From Brienomyrus brachyistius (Eukaryota > Chordata > Actinopteri > Osteoglossiformes > Mormyridae): a stretch of 64,000 nt of DNA. Below, piece by piece: positions 15,421-30,060 of the stretch; the first letter of the stretch is position 1; each line of letters opens with the position of its first letter. The stretch covers positions 1-64,000 of the forward strand of contig NW_026042998.1 of the NCBI RefSeq assembly GCF_023856365.1, in the 5' to 3' direction. The position numbers and the translations under genes are program-made. The notes beneath the pieces are model-generated. The model ran no database searches. It saw only the letters and a program-made list of their open reading frames with translations, and was not told the DNA's origin.

Positions 15421-16592
15421 ATTAGCATATTAGCATATTAGCATAGCATATTAGTATATTAGCATATTAGCATATTAGTATATTAGCATATTAGCATATT
15501 AGCATAGCATATTAGCATATTAGCATATTAGCATAGCATATTAGCATATTAGCATAGCATATTAGCATATTAGCATATTAGCATATTAGCATATTAGCAT
15601 AGCATATTAATATATTAGCATATTAGCATATTAGCATATTAGCATAGCATATTAGCATATTAGCATATTAGCATATTAGCATAGCATATTAGCATATTAG
15701 CATATTAGCATATTAGCATATTAGCATATTAGCATAGCATATTAGCATATTAGCATATTAGCATATTAGCATATTAGCATAGCATATTAGCATATTAGCA
15801 TATTAGCATATTAGCATATTAGCATATTAGCATAGCATATTAGCATATTAGCATATTAGCATATTAGCATAGCGTGTTAGCGTATTAGCATATTAGCATA
15901 GCATATTAGTATATTAGCATATTAGCATATTAGTATAGCATATTAGCATATTAGCATATTAGCATATTAGCATAGCATATTAGCATATTAGCACATTAGC
16001 ATATTAGCATATTAGCATATTAGCATATTAGCATATTAGCATAGCATATTAGCATATTAGCATATTAGCATATTAGCATATTAGCATATTAGCATAGCAT
16101 ATTAGCATATTAGCATATTAGCATATTAGCATAGCATATTAGCATATTAGCATATTAGCATATTAGCATATTAGCATAGCGTGTTAGCGTATTAGCATAT
16201 TAGCATATTAGCATAGCATATTAGCATATTAGCATAGCATATTAGCATATTAGCATAGCATATTAGCATATTAGCATATTAGCATATTAGCATAGCGTGT
16301 TAGCATATTAGCGTATTAGCATATTAGCATATTAGCATATTAGCATATTAGCATAGCATATTAGCATATTAGCATATTAGCATATTAGCATATTAGCATA
16401 GCATATTAGCATATTAGCATATTAGCATATTAGCATATAGCATATTAGCATATTAGCATAGCGTGTTAGTGTATTAGCATATTAGCATATTAGCATAGCA
16501 TATTAGCATATTAGCATATTAGTATATTAGCATATTAGCATATTAGCATAGCATATTAGCATATTAGCATATTAGCATAGCATATTAGCATA
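14948..16592. repeat. 1.65-kb repeat unit
   Basis: Module M to module M interval of 1,645 bp, containing GCGTGTTAGCATATTAGCGT at 15.4-16.3 kb and GCGTGTTAGTGT at about 16461. The same unit recurs at 25805-27450 (1,646 bp). It resembles the 2.36-kb unit but lacks the GGATATTA-containing stretch of about 0.7 kb. Confidence 0.8.
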
Positions 16593-17065
16593 TCAGCATT
16601 TCAGCATATTAGCATAGCATATTAGCATATTAGCATATTAGCATATTAGCATATTAGCATAGCATATTAGCATATTAGCATATTAGCATATTAGCATATT
16701 AGCATATTAGCATAGCATATTAGCACATTAGCATATTAGCATATTAGCATATTAGCATAGCGTATTAACATATTAGCATATTAGCATAGCATATTAGCAT
16801 ATTAGCATATTAGCATATTAGCATATTAGCAAATTAGCATATTAGCATAGCATATTAGCATAGCATATTAGCATATTAGCATATTAGCAAATTAGCATAT
16901 TAGCATATTAGCATAGCATATTAGCATATTAGCATATTAGCATATTAGCATAGCATATTAGCATATTAGCATATTAGCATATTAGCATATTAGCATATTA
17001 GCATATTAGCATATTAGCCTAGCGTGTTAGCGTATTAGCATATTAGCATATTAGCATATTCGCAT
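16593..17065. repeat. Module M, copy 2
   Basis: Same markers in the same order, 1,645-1,646 bp after copy 1. TCAG-to-GCCTA distance is 425 bp. It has an ACATATTA after the internal GCGTATTA that copy 1 lacks and that recurs at 27.6 kb. Confidence 0.85.
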
Positions 17066-18953
17066 ATTAGCATATTAGCATATTAGCATAGCATATTAGT
17101 ATATTAGCATATTAGCATATTAGTATATTAGCATATTAGCATATTAGCATAGCATATTAGCATATTAGCATATTAGCATAGCATATTAGCATATTAGCAT
17201 ATTAGCATATTAGCATAGCGTGTTAGCGTATTAGCATATTAGCATAGCATATTAGCATATTAGCATATTAGCATATTAGCATAGCATATTAGCATATTAG
17301 CATATTAGCATATTAGCATATTAGCATATTAGCATAGCATATTAGCATATTAGCATATTAGCATATTAGCATAGCATATTAGGATATTAGCATATTAGCA
17401 TATTAGCATATTAGCATATTAGCATATTAGCATATTAGCATAGTATATTAGCATATTAGCATATTAGTATATTAGCATATTAGCATATTAGCATATTAGC
17501 ATAGCATATTAGCATATTAGCATATTAGCATATTAGTATATTAGCATATTAGCGTATTAGCATATTAGCATATTAGCATATTAGCATATTAGCATAGCAT
17601 ATTAGCATATTAGCATATTAGCATATTAGCATATTAGCATATTAGCATATTAGCATATTAGCATAGCATATTAGCATATTAGCATATTAGCATATTAGCA
17701 TATTAGCATAGCGTGTTAGTGTATTAGCATATTAGCATATTAGCATATTAGCATAGCATATTAGCATATTAGCATATTAGCATATTAGCATATTAGCATA
17801 TTAGCATATTAGCATATTAGCATAGCATATTAGCATATTAGCATATTAGCATATTAGCATAGCATATTAGCATATTAGCATATTAGCATATTAGCATATT
17901 AGCATATTAGCATATTAACATATTAGCATAGCATATTAGCATATTAGCATATTAGCATATTAGCATATTAGCATATTAGCATATTAGCATATTAGCATAG
18001 CATATTAGCATATTAGCATAGCATATTAGCATATTAGCATATTAGCATAGCATATTAGCATATTAGCATATTAGCATATTAGCATATTAGCATATTAGCA
18101 TAGCGTGTTAGCGTATTAGCATATTAGCATATTAGCATAGCATATTAGCATATTAGCATATTAGCATATTAGCATATTAGCTTATTAGCATATTAGCATA
18201 TTAGCATAGCATATTAGCATATTAGCATATTAGCATATTAGCATATTAGCATATTAGCATAGCGTGTTAGCGTATTAGCATATTAGCATATTAGCATAGC
18301 ATATTAGCATATTAGCATATTAGCATATTAGCATATTAGCATAGCATATTAGCATATTAGCATATTAGCATATTAGCATATTAGCATATTAGCATATTAG
18401 CATATTAGCATATTAGCATAGCATGTTAGCGTATTAGCATATTAGCATATTAGCATATTAGCATATTAGCATAGCATGTTAGCGTATTAGCATATTAGCA
18501 TATTAGCATATTAGCATATTAGCATAGCATACATATTAGCATATTATCATATTAGCATATTAGCATATTAGCATATTAGCATATTAGCATATTAGCATAG
18601 CATATTAGCATATTAGCATAGCATATTAGCATATTAGCATATTAGCATATTAGCATAGCGTGTTAGCATATTAGCGTATTAGCATATTAGCATATTAGCA
18701 TATTAGCATATTAGCATAGCATATTAGCATATTAGCATATTAGCATATTAGCATATTAGCATAGCATATTAGCATATTAGCATATTAGCATATTAGCATA
18801 GCATATTAGCATATTAGCATAGCGTGTTAGTGTATTAGCATATTAGCATATTAGCATAGCATATTAGCATATTAGCATATTAGTATATTAGCATATTAGC
18901 ATATTAGCATAGCATATTAGCATATTAGCATATTAGCATAGCATATTAGCATA
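16593..18953. repeat. 2.36-kb tandem repeat, first copy
   Basis: A direct tandem repeat with period 2,360. From 17018 to about 17990, compared with 19378 to about 20350, I read only one substitution (C at 17301, T at 19661). The pair diverges near 17991 and 20351. Confidence 0.88.
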
Positions 18954-19425
18954 TCAGCATTTCAGCATATTAGCATAGCATATTAGCATATTAGCATATT
19001 AGCATATTAGCATATTAGCATAGCATATTAGCATATTAGCATATTAGCATATTAGCATATTAGCATATTAGCATAGCATATTAGCACATTAGCATATTAG
19101 CATATTAGCATATTAGCATAGCGTATTAGCATATTAGCATATTAGCATAGCATATTAGCATATTAGCATATTAGCATATTAGCATATTAGCAAATTAGCA
19201 TATTAGCATAGCATATTAGCATAGCATATTAGCATATTAGCATATTAGCAAATTAGCATATTAGCATATTAGCATAGCATATTAGCATATTAGCATATTA
19301 GCATATTAGCATAGCATATTAGCATATTAGCATATTAGCATATTAGCATATTAGCATATTAGCATATTAGCAATTAGCCTAGCGTGTTAGCGTATTAGCA
19401 TATTAGCATATTAGCATATTCGCAT
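18954..19425. repeat. Module M, copy 3
   Basis: 2,360-2,361 bp after copy 2. One unit just before GCCTA has lost a base (GCAATTA at 19371), giving a 424-bp spacing. Confidence 0.85.
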
Positions 19426-20350
19426 ATTAGCATATTAGCATATTAGCATAGCATATTAGTATATTAGCATATTAGCATATTAGTATATTAGCATATTAGC
19501 ATATTAGCATAGCATATTAGCATATTAGCATATTAGCATAGCATATTAGCATATTAGCATATTAGCATATTAGCATAGCGTGTTAGCGTATTAGCATATT
19601 AGCATAGCATATTAGCATATTAGCATATTAGCATATTAGCATAGCATATTAGCATATTAGTATATTAGCATATTAGCATATTAGCATATTAGCATAGCAT
19701 ATTAGCATATTAGCATATTAGCATATTAGCATAGCATATTAGGATATTAGCATATTAGCATATTAGCATATTAGCATATTAGCATATTAGCATATTAGCA
19801 TAGTATATTAGCATATTAGCATATTAGTATATTAGCATATTAGCATATTAGCATATTAGCATAGCATATTAGCATATTAGCATATTAGCATATTAGTATA
19901 TTAGCATATTAGCGTATTAGCATATTAGCATATTAGCATATTAGCATATTAGCATAGCATATTAGCATATTAGCATATTAGCATATTAGCATATTAGCAT
20001 ATTAGCATATTAGCATATTAGCATAGCATATTAGCATATTAGCATATTAGCATATTAGCATATTAGCATAGCGTGTTAGTGTATTAGCATATTAGCATAT
20101 TAGCATATTAGCATAGCATATTAGCATATTAGCATATTAGCATATTAGCATATTAGCATATTAGCATATTAGCATATTAGCATAGCATATTAGCATATTA
20201 GCATATTAGCATATTAGCATAGCATATTAGCATATTAGCATATTAGCATATTAGCATATTAGCATATTAGCATATTAACATATTAGCATAGCATATTAGC
20301 ATATTAGCATATTAGCATATTAGCATATTAGCATATTAGCATATTAGCAT
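18954..20350. repeat. 2.36-kb tandem repeat, second copy (partial)
   Basis: Partial copy of the preceding 2.36-kb unit, ending near 20350 where the 5-mer spacing departs from the first copy. It has one private substitution at 19661 and one private base loss at 19371. Confidence 0.85.
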
Positions 20351-21222
20351 AGCATATTAGCATAGCATATTAGCATATTAGCATAGCATATTAGCATATT
20401 AGCATATTAGCATAGCATATTAGCATATTAGCATATTAGCATATTAGCATATTAGCATATTAGCATAGCGTGTTAGCGTATTAGCATATTAGCATATTAG
20501 CATAGCATATTAGCATATTAGCATATTAGCATATTAGCATATTAGCTTATTAGCATATTAGCATATTAGCATAGCATATTAGCATATTAGCATATTAGCA
20601 TATTAGCATATTAGCATATTAGCATAGCGTGTTAGCGTATTAGCATATTAGCATATTAGCATAGCATATTAGCATATTAGCATATTAGCATATTAGCATA
20701 TTAGCATAGCATATTAGCATATTAGCATATTAGCATATTAGCGTATTAGCATATTAGCATATTAGCATATTAGCATATTAGCATAGCATGTTAGCGTATT
20801 AGCATATTAGCATATTAGCATATTAGCATATTAGCATAGCATGTTAGCGTATTAGCATATTAGCATATTAGCATATTAGCATATTAGCATAGCATAACAT
20901 ATTAGCATATTATCATATTAGCATATTAGCATATTAGCATATTAGCATATTAGCATATTAGCATATTAGCATAGCATATTAGCATATTAGCATATTAGCA
21001 TATTAGCATATTAGCATATTAGCATATTAGCATAGCATATTAGCATATTAGCATATTAGCATATTAGCATATTAGCATAGCGTGTTAGTGTATTAGCATA
21101 TTAGCATATTAGCATAGCATATTAGCATATTAGCATATTAGCATATTAGCATAGCATATTAGCATATTAGCATATTAGCATATTAGCATATTAGCATATT
21201 AGCATATTAGCATATTAGCATA

Positions 21223-21304
21223 GCATGTTAGCGTATTAGGGTATTAGCATATTAGCATAGCGTATTAGCGTATTAGCATATTAGCATATTAGCATAGAAT
21301 ATTA
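21223..21304. repeat. Marker A, copy 5 (GGG subtype)
   Basis: Complete 82-bp block. It is followed about 130 bp later by the derived GCGTGTTAATGT variant also seen near 49533 and 53665, which groups these copies into one lineage. Confidence 0.85.
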
Positions 21305-22928
21305 GCATATTAGCATATTAGCATATTAGCATAGCATATTAGCATATTAGCATATTAGCATATTAGCATATTAGCATATTAGCATAGCATATTAGCATAT
21401 TAGCATATTAGCATATTAGCATATTAGCATAGCGTGTTAATGTATTAGCATATTAGCATATTAGCATATTAGCATATTAGCATATTAGCATAGCATATTA
21501 GCATATTAGCATATTAGCATATTAGCATATTAGCATAGCATATTAGCATATTAGCATATTAGCATATTAGCATATTAGCATATTAACATATTAGCATATT
21601 AGCATAGCATATTAGCATATTAGCATATTAGCATATTAGCATAGCATATTAGCATATTAACATATTAGCATATTAGCATATTAGCATATTAGCATAGCAT
21701 ATTAGCATACTAGCATATTAGCATATTAGCATATTAGCATAGCATGTTAGCGTATTAGCATATTAGTATATTAGCATATTAGCATATTAGCATATTAGCA
21801 TATTAGCATATTAGTATATTAGCATATTAGCATATTAGCATATTAGCATAGCATATTAGCAAATTAGCATATTAGCATATTAGCATATTAGCATATTAGT
21901 ATATTAGCATAGTATATTAGCATAGCATATAGCATATTAGCATATTAGTATATTAGCATATTAGTATATTAGCATATTAGCATATTAGCATATTTGCATA
22001 GCATATTAGCATAGCATATTAGCATATTAGCATATTAGCATATTAGCATAGCATATTAGCATATTAGCATATTAGCATATTAGTATATTAGTATATTAGC
22101 ATATTAGCATATTAGCATATTAGCATATTAGCATATTAGCATAGCATATTAGCATATTAGCATATTAGCATATTAGCATATTAGCATATTAGCATATTAG
22201 CATAGCATATTAGCATATTAACATATTAGCATATTAGCATAGTATATTAGCATAGCATATTAGCATAGCATATTAGCATAAGCATATTAGCATATTAGCA
22301 TAGCATATTAGCATATTAGCATATTAGCATAGCATATTAGCATAGCATATTAGCATATTAGCATATTAGCATATTAGCATATTAGCATATTAGCATAGCA
22401 TATTAGCATATTAGCATATTAGCATATTAGCATATTAGCATATTTGCATAGCATATTAGCATATTAGCATATTAGCATATTAGCATATTAGCATAGCATA
22501 TTAGCATATTAGCATATTAGCATATTAGCATATTAGCATATTAGCATAGCGTGTTAGCATATTAGCATATTAGCATAGCATATTAGCATATTAGCATATT
22601 AGCATATTAGCATATTAGCATAGCATATTAGCATATTAGCATATTAGCATATTAGCATATTAGCATATTAGCATATTAGCATAGCATATTAGCATATTAG
22701 CATATTAGCATATTAGCATATTAGCATAGCATATTAGCATATTAGCATATTAGCATATTAGCATATTAGCATAGCATATTAGCATATTAGCATATTAGCA
22801 TATTAGCATATTATCATATTAGCATATTAGCATAGCGTGTTAGCGTATTAGCATATTAGCATATTAGCATAGCATATTAGCATATTAGCATATTAGCATA
22901 TTAGCATATTAGCATATTAGCATATTAG

Positions 22929-22948
22929 CATTGCATATTAGCACATTA
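22929..22948. repeat. Marker C, copy 3
   Basis: CATTGCAT plus GCACATTA. Paralogues lie at +8,431 (31.4 kb) and +28,177 (51.1 kb). Confidence 0.8.
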
Positions 22949-24135
22949 GCATATTAGCATATTAGTATATTAGCATAGCATATTAGCATATTAGCATATT
23001 AGCATATTAGCATAGCATATTAGCATATTAGCATATTAGCATAGCATATTAGCATATTAGCATATTAGCATATTAGCATATTAGCATATTAGCATAGCAT
23101 ATTAGCATATTAGCATATTAGCATATTAGCATATTAGCATATTAGCATAGCATATTAGCATATTAGCATATTAGCATAGCATATTAGCATATTAGCATAT
23201 TAGTATATTAGCATATTAGCATATTAGCATAGCATATTAGCATAGCGTGTTAGCGTATTAGCATATTAGCATATTAGCATATTAGCATAGCATATTAGCA
23301 TATTAGCATAGCATATTAGCATATTAGCATAGCATATTAGCATATTAGCATATTAGCATATTAGCATATTAGCATATTAGCATATTAGCATATTAGCATA
23401 GCGTGTTAGCATATTAGCGTATTAGCATATTAGCATATTAACATATTAGCATATTAGCATAGCATATTAGCATATTAGCATATTAGCATATTAGCATATT
23501 AGCATATTAGCATAGCATATTAGCATATTAGCATATTAGCATATTAGCATATTAGCATATTAGCATATTAGCATATTAGCATTGCATATTAGCATATTAG
23601 CATATTAGCATATTAGCATAGCATATTAGCATATTAGCATATAGCATATTAGCATATTAACATATTAGCATATTAGCATATTAGCATAGCATATTAGCAT
23701 ATTAGCATATTAGCATATTAGCATATTAGCATAGCATATTAGCATATTAGCATATTAGCATATTAGCATAGCGTGTTAGTGTATTAGCATATTAGCATAT
23801 TAGCATATTAGCATATTTGCATAGCATATTAGCATATTAGCATATTAGCATATTAGCATATTAGCATATTAGCATATTAGCATAGCATATTAGCATATTA
23901 GCATAGCATATTAGCATATTAGCTTAGCATATTAGCATATTAGCATATTAGCATATTAGCATATTAGCATAGCATATTAGCATGGCATATTAGTATATTA
24001 GCATATTAGCATATTAGCATAGCATATTAGCATATTAGCATATTAGCATATTAGCATATTAGCATATTAGCATATTAGTATATTAGCATAGCATATTAGC
24101 ATATTAGCATATTAGCATATTAGCATATTAGCATA

Positions 24136-24162
24136 GCTTAGCATATTAGCGTATTAAAATAT
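24136..24162. repeat. Marker B, copy 3
   Basis: Complete marker, +10,702 from 13434. It is followed two units later by an ACATATTA variant shared with the copies at 32569, 32671 and 52299. Confidence 0.82.
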
Positions 24163-25804
24163 TAGCATATTAGCATATTAACATATTAGCATAGCATATT
24201 AGCATATTAGCATATTAGCATATTAGCATATTAGCATATTAGCATATTAGCATAGCATATTAGCATATTAGTATAGCATATTAGCATATTAGCATATTAG
24301 CATAGCATATTAGCATATTAGCATATTAGCATATTAGCATATTAGCATATTAGCATAGCATATTAGCATATTAGCATATTAGCATATTAGCATATTAGCA
24401 TATAGCATAGCATATTAGCATAGCATATTAGCATATTAGTATATTAGCATATTAGCATATTAGCATATCAGCATATTAGCATATTAGCATAGCATATTAG
24501 CATATTAGCATATTAGCATATTAGTATATTAGCATATTAGCATATTAGCATATTAGCATATTAGTATATTAGCATATTAGCATATTAGCATATTAGCATA
24601 TTAGCATAGCGTGTTAGTGTATTAGCATATTAGCATATTAGCATAGTATATTAGCATATTAGCATATTAGCATATTAGCATATTAGCATATTAGCATATT
24701 AGCATATTAGCATATTAGCATAGCATATTAGCATATTAGCATATTAGCATATTAGCATAGCATATTAGCATATTAGCATATTAGCATATTAGCATATTAG
24801 CATAGCATATTAATATATTAGCATATTAGCATATTAGCATATTAGCATAGCATATTAGCATATTAGCATATTAGCATATTAGCATAGCATATTAGCATAT
24901 TAGCATATTAGCATATTAGCATATTAGCATATTAGCATAGCATATTAGCATATTAGCATATTAGCATATTAGCATATTAGCATAGCATATTAGCATATTA
25001 GCATATTAGCATATTAGCATATTAGCATATTAGCATATTAGCATAGCATATTAGCATATTAGCATATTAGCATATTAGCATAGCGTGTTAGCGTATTAGC
25101 ATATTAGCATAGCATATTAGTATATTAGCATATTAGCATATTAGTATAGCATATTAGCATATTAGCATATTAGCATATTAGCATAGCATATTAGCATATT
25201 AGCACATTAGCATATTAGCATATTAGCATATTAGCATATTAGCATAGCATATTAGCATATTAGCATATTAGCATATTAGCATATTAGCATATTAGCATAT
25301 TAGCATAGCATATTAGCATATTAGCATATTAGCATAGCATATTAGCATATTAGCATATTAGCATATTAGCATATTAGCATATTAGCATAGCGTGTTAGCG
25401 TATTAGCATATTAGCATATTAGCATAGCATATTAGCATATTAGCATAGCATATTAGCATATTAGCATAGCATATTAGCATATTAGCATATTAGCATATTA
25501 GCATAGCGTGTTAGCATATTAGCGTATTAGCATATTAGCATATTAGCATATTAGCATATTAGCATAGCATATTCAGCATATTAGCATATTAGCATATTAG
25601 CATATTAGCATAGCATATTAGCATATTAGCATATTAGCATATTAGCATATTAGCATATTAGCATATTAGCATAGCGTGTTAGTGTATTAGCATATTAGCA
25701 TATTAGCATAGCATATTAGCATATAGCATATTAGTATATTAGCATATTAGCATATTAGCATAGCATATTAGCATATTAGCATATTAGCATAGCATATTAG
25801 CATA

Positions 25805-26277
25805 TCAGCATTTCAGCATATTAGCATAGCATATTAGCATATTAGCATATTAGCATATTAGCATATTAGCATAGCATATTAGCATATTAGCATATTAGCA
25901 TATTAGCATATTAGCATATTAGCATAGCATATTAGCACATTAGCATATTAGCATATTAGCATATTAGCATAGCGTATTAGCATATTAGCATATTAGCATA
26001 GCATATTAGCATATTAGCATATTAGCATATTAGCATATTAGCAAATTAGCATATTAGCATAGCATATTAGCATAGCATATTAGCATATTAGCATATTAGC
26101 AAATTAGCATATTAGCATATTAGCATAGCATATTAGCATATTAGCATATTAGCATATTAGCATAGCATATTAGCATATTAGCATATTAGCATATTAGCAT
26201 ATTAGCATATTAGCATATTAGCATATTAGCCTAGCGTGTTAGCGTATTAGCATATTAGCATATTAGCATATTCGCAT
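25805..26277. repeat. Module M, copy 4
   Basis: Complete module, exactly +10,857 from copy 1 at both the TCAG and GCCTA markers. Confidence 0.85.
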
Positions 26278-27450
26278 ATTAGCATATTAGCATATTAGCA
26301 TAGCATATTAGTATATTAGCATATTAGCATATTAGTATATTAGCATATTAGCATATTAGCATAGCATATTAGCATATTAGCATATTAGCATAGCATATTA
26401 GCATATTAGCATAGCATATTAGCATATTAGCATATTAGCATATTAGCATATTAGCATAGCATATTAATATATTAGCATATTAGCATATTAGCATATTAGC
26501 ATAGCATATTAGCATATTAGCATATTAGCATATTAGCATAGCATATTAGCATATTAGCATATTAGCATATTAGCATATTAGCATATTAGCATAGCATATT
26601 AGCATATTAGCATATTAGCATATTAGCATATTAGCATAGCATATTAGCATATTAGCATATTAGCATATTAGCATATTAGCATATTAGCATAGCATATTAG
26701 CATATTAGCATATTAGCATATTAGCATAGCGTGTTAGCGTATTAGCATATTAGCATAGCATATTAGTATATTAGCATATTAGCATATTAGTATAGCATAT
26801 TAGCATATTAGCATATTAGCATATTAGCATAGCATATTAGCATATTAGCACATTAGCATATTAGCATATTAGCATATTAGCATATCATATTAGCATATTA
26901 GCATAGCATATTAGCATATTAGCATATTAGCATATTAGCATATTAGCATATTAGCATAGCATATTAGCATATTAGCATATTAGCATATTAGCATAGCATA
27001 TTAGCATATTAGCATATTAGCATATTAGCATATTAGCATAGCGTGTTAGCGTATTAGCATATTAGCATATTAGCATAGCATATTAGCATATTAGCATAGC
27101 ATATTAGCATATTAGCATAGCATATTAGCATATTAGCATATTAGCATATTAGCATAGCGTGTTAGCATATTAGCGTATTAGCATATTAGCATATTAGCAT
27201 ATTAGCATATTAGCATAGCATATTAGCATATTAGCATATTAGCATATTAGCATATTAGCATATTAGCATATTAGCATATTAGCATATTAGCATATTAGCA
27301 TATTAGCATATTAGCATAGCGTGTTAGTGTATTAGCATATTAGCATATTAGCATAGCATATTAGCATATTAGCATATTAGTATATTAGCATATTAGCATA
27401 TTAGCATAGCATATTAGCATATTAGCATATTAGCATAGCATATTAGCATA

Positions 27451-27923
27451 TCAGCATTTCAGCATATTAGCATAGCATATTAGCATATTAGCATATTAGC
27501 ATATTAGCATATTAGCATAGCATATTAGCATATTAGCATATTAGCATATTAGCATATTAGCATATTAGCATAGCATATTAGCACATTAGCATATTAGCAT
27601 ATTAGCATATTAGCATAGCGTATTAACATATTAGCATATTAGCATAGCATATTAGCATATTAGCATATTAGCATATTAGCATATTAGCAAATTAGCATAT
27701 TAGCATAGCATATTAGCATAGCATATTAGCATATTAGCATATTAGCAAATTAGCATATTAGCATATTAGCATAGCATATTAGCATATTAGCATATTAGCA
27801 TATTAGCATAGCATATTAGCATATTAGCATATTAGCATATTAGCATATTAGCATATTAGCATATTAGCATATTAGCCTAGCGTGTTAGCGTATTAGCATA
27901 TTAGCATATTAGCATATTCGCAT
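27451..27923. repeat. Module M, copy 5
   Basis: Complete module, +10,858 from copy 2 at both markers, including the shared ACATATTA variant. Confidence 0.85.
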
Positions 27924-29804
27924 ATTAGCATATTAGCATATTAGCATAGCATATTAGTATATTAGCATATTAGCATATTAGTATATTAGCATATTAGCAT
28001 ATTAGCATAGCATATTAGCATATTAGCATATTAGCATAGCATATTAGCATATTAGCATATTAGCATATTAGCATAGCGTGTTAGCGTATTAGCATATTAG
28101 CATAGCATATTAGCATATTAGCATATTAGCATATTAGCATAGCATATTAGCATATTAGCATATTAGCATATTAGCATATTAGCATATTAGCATAGCATAT
28201 TAGCATATTAGCATATTAGCATATTAGCATAGCATATTAGGATATTAGCATATTAGCATATTAGCATATTAGCATATTAGCATATTAGCATATTAGCATA
28301 GTATATTAGCATATTAGCATATTAGTATATTAGCATATTAGCATATTAGCATATTAGCATAGCATATTAGCATATTAGCATATTAGCATATTAGTATATT
28401 AGCATATTAGCGTATTAGCATATTAGCATATTAGCATATTAGCATATTAGCATAGCATATTAGCATATTAGCATATTAGCATATTAGCATATTAGCATAT
28501 TAGCATATTAGCATATTAGCATAGCATATTAGCATATTAGCATATTAGCATATTAGCATATTAGCATAGCGTGTTAGTGTATTAGCATATTAGCATATTA
28601 GCATATTAGCATAGCATATTAGCATATTAGCATATTAGCATATTAGCATATTAGCATATTAGCATATTAGCATATTAGCATAGCATATTAGCATATTAGC
28701 ATATTAGCATATTAGCATAGCATATTAGCATATTAGCATATTAGCATATTAGCATATTAGCATATTAGCATATTAACATATTAGCATAGCATATTAGCAT
28801 ATTAGCATATTAGCATATTAGCATATTAGCATATTAGCATATTAGCATATTAGCATAGCATATTAGCATATTAGCATAGCATATTAGCATATTAGCATAT
28901 TAGCATAGCATATTAGCATATTAGCATATTAGCATATTAGCATATTAGCATATTAGCATAGCGTGTTAGCGTATTAGCATATTAGCATATTAGCATAGCA
29001 TATTAGCATATTAGCATATTAGCATATTAGCATATTAGCTTATTAGCATATTAGCATATTAGCATAGCATATTAGCATATTAGCATATTAGCATATTAGC
29101 ATATTAGCATATTAGCATAGCGTGTTAGCGTATTAGCATATTAGCATATTAGCATAGCATATTAGCATATTAGCATATTAGCATATTAGCATATTAGCAT
29201 AGCATATTAGCATATTAGCATATTAGCATATTAGCATATTAGCATATTAGCATATTAGCATATTAGCATAGCATGTTAGCGTATTAGCATATTAGCATAT
29301 TAGCATATTAGCATATTAGCATAGCATGTTAGCGTATTAGCATATTAGCATATTAGCATATTAGCATATTAGCATAGCATAACATATTAGCATATTATCA
29401 TATTAGCATATTAGCATATTAGCATATTAGCATATTAGCATATTAGCATAGCATATTAGCATATTAGCATAGCATATTAGCATATTAGCATATTAGCATA
29501 TTAGCATAGCGTGTTAGCATATTAGCGTATTAGCATATTAGCATATTAGCATATTAGCATATTAGCATAGCATATTAGCATATTAGCATATTAGCATATT
29601 AGCATATTAGCATAGCATATTAGCATATTAGCATATTAGCATATTAGCATAGCATATTAGCATATTAGCATAGCGTGTTAGTGTATTAGCATATTAGCAT
29701 ATTAGCATAGCATATTAGCATATTAGCATATTAGTATATTAGCATATTAGCATATTAGCATAGCATATTAGCATATTAGCATATTAGCATAGCATATTAG
29801 CATA

Positions 29805-30060
29805 TCAGCATTTCAGCATATTAGCATAGCATATTAGCATATTAGCATATTAGCATATTAGCATATTAGCATAGCATATTAGCATATTAGCATATTAGCA
29901 TATTAGCATATTAGCATATTAGCATAGCATATTAGCACATTAGCATATTAGCATATTAGCATATTAGCATAGCGTATTAGCATATTAGCATATTAGCATA
30001 GCATATTAGCATATTAGCATATTAGCATATTAGCATATTAGCAAATTAGCATATTAGCAT
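29805..30060. repeat. Module M, copy 6, truncated at a duplication junction
   Basis: TCAG start, GCACATTA, GCGTATTA and the first GCAAATTA match copy 3 (+10,851). The second GCAAATTA, GCCTA and TTCGCAT never appear. From about 30.06 kb the sequence instead follows 21.6 kb (+8.43 kb), so this is a recombination junction. Confidence 0.82.

Larger units (their letters stand above)
2900..15500. repeat. Segmental duplication D1, first copy
   Basis: Pairs with about 35,190-47,640. Offsets from shared markers: GCTTATTA 2915 to 35206 (32,291), GCGTGTTAGCGT 2997 to 35288 (32,291), the odd TATCGTGTTAGTGT 3434 to 35728 (32,294), A 3727 to 36013, T 4693 to 36862, GCATGGCAT 6222 to 38349 (32,127), A 7267 to 39535, A 10668 to 42830, B 13434 to 45589, M 14948 to 47075 (32,127). 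The small drift comes from gain or loss of whole units. Confidence 0.85.
10668..19200. repeat. Segmental duplication D3, first copy
   Basis: Pairs with 21,223-30,060. Offsets: A 10,555; C 10,740; B 10,702; M copies 1 to 3 at 10,857, 10,858 and 10,851; GGATATTA 17381 to 28239 (10,858). From 14.9 to 19.2 kb the offset is constant to within a few bases, indicating a young event. Confidence 0.85.
19378..24200. repeat. Segmental duplication D5, first copy
   Basis: Pairs with 47,508-52,330: GCCTA 19378 to 47508 and GGATATTA 19741 to 47871 (both 28,130), A 21223 to 49324 (28,101), C 28,177, B 28,163. The shared GCGTGTTAATGT after marker A supports common descent. Confidence 0.83.
21600..24200. repeat. 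Segmental duplication D4, first copy
   Basis: Pairs with about 30,060-32,630 at a constant offset: octamers 21992 to 30424 (8,432), 22442 to 30873 (8,431), 23815 to 32247 (8,432), C 22929 to 31360 (8,431), B 24136 to 32569 (8,433). The near-constant offset implies almost no indels since duplication. Confidence 0.87.
21223..30060. repeat. Segmental duplication D3, second copy
   Basis: Copy of 10.7-19.2 kb. It ends inside module M copy 6 near 30.06 kb, where the array jumps to sequence resembling 21.6 kb. Confidence 0.83.
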
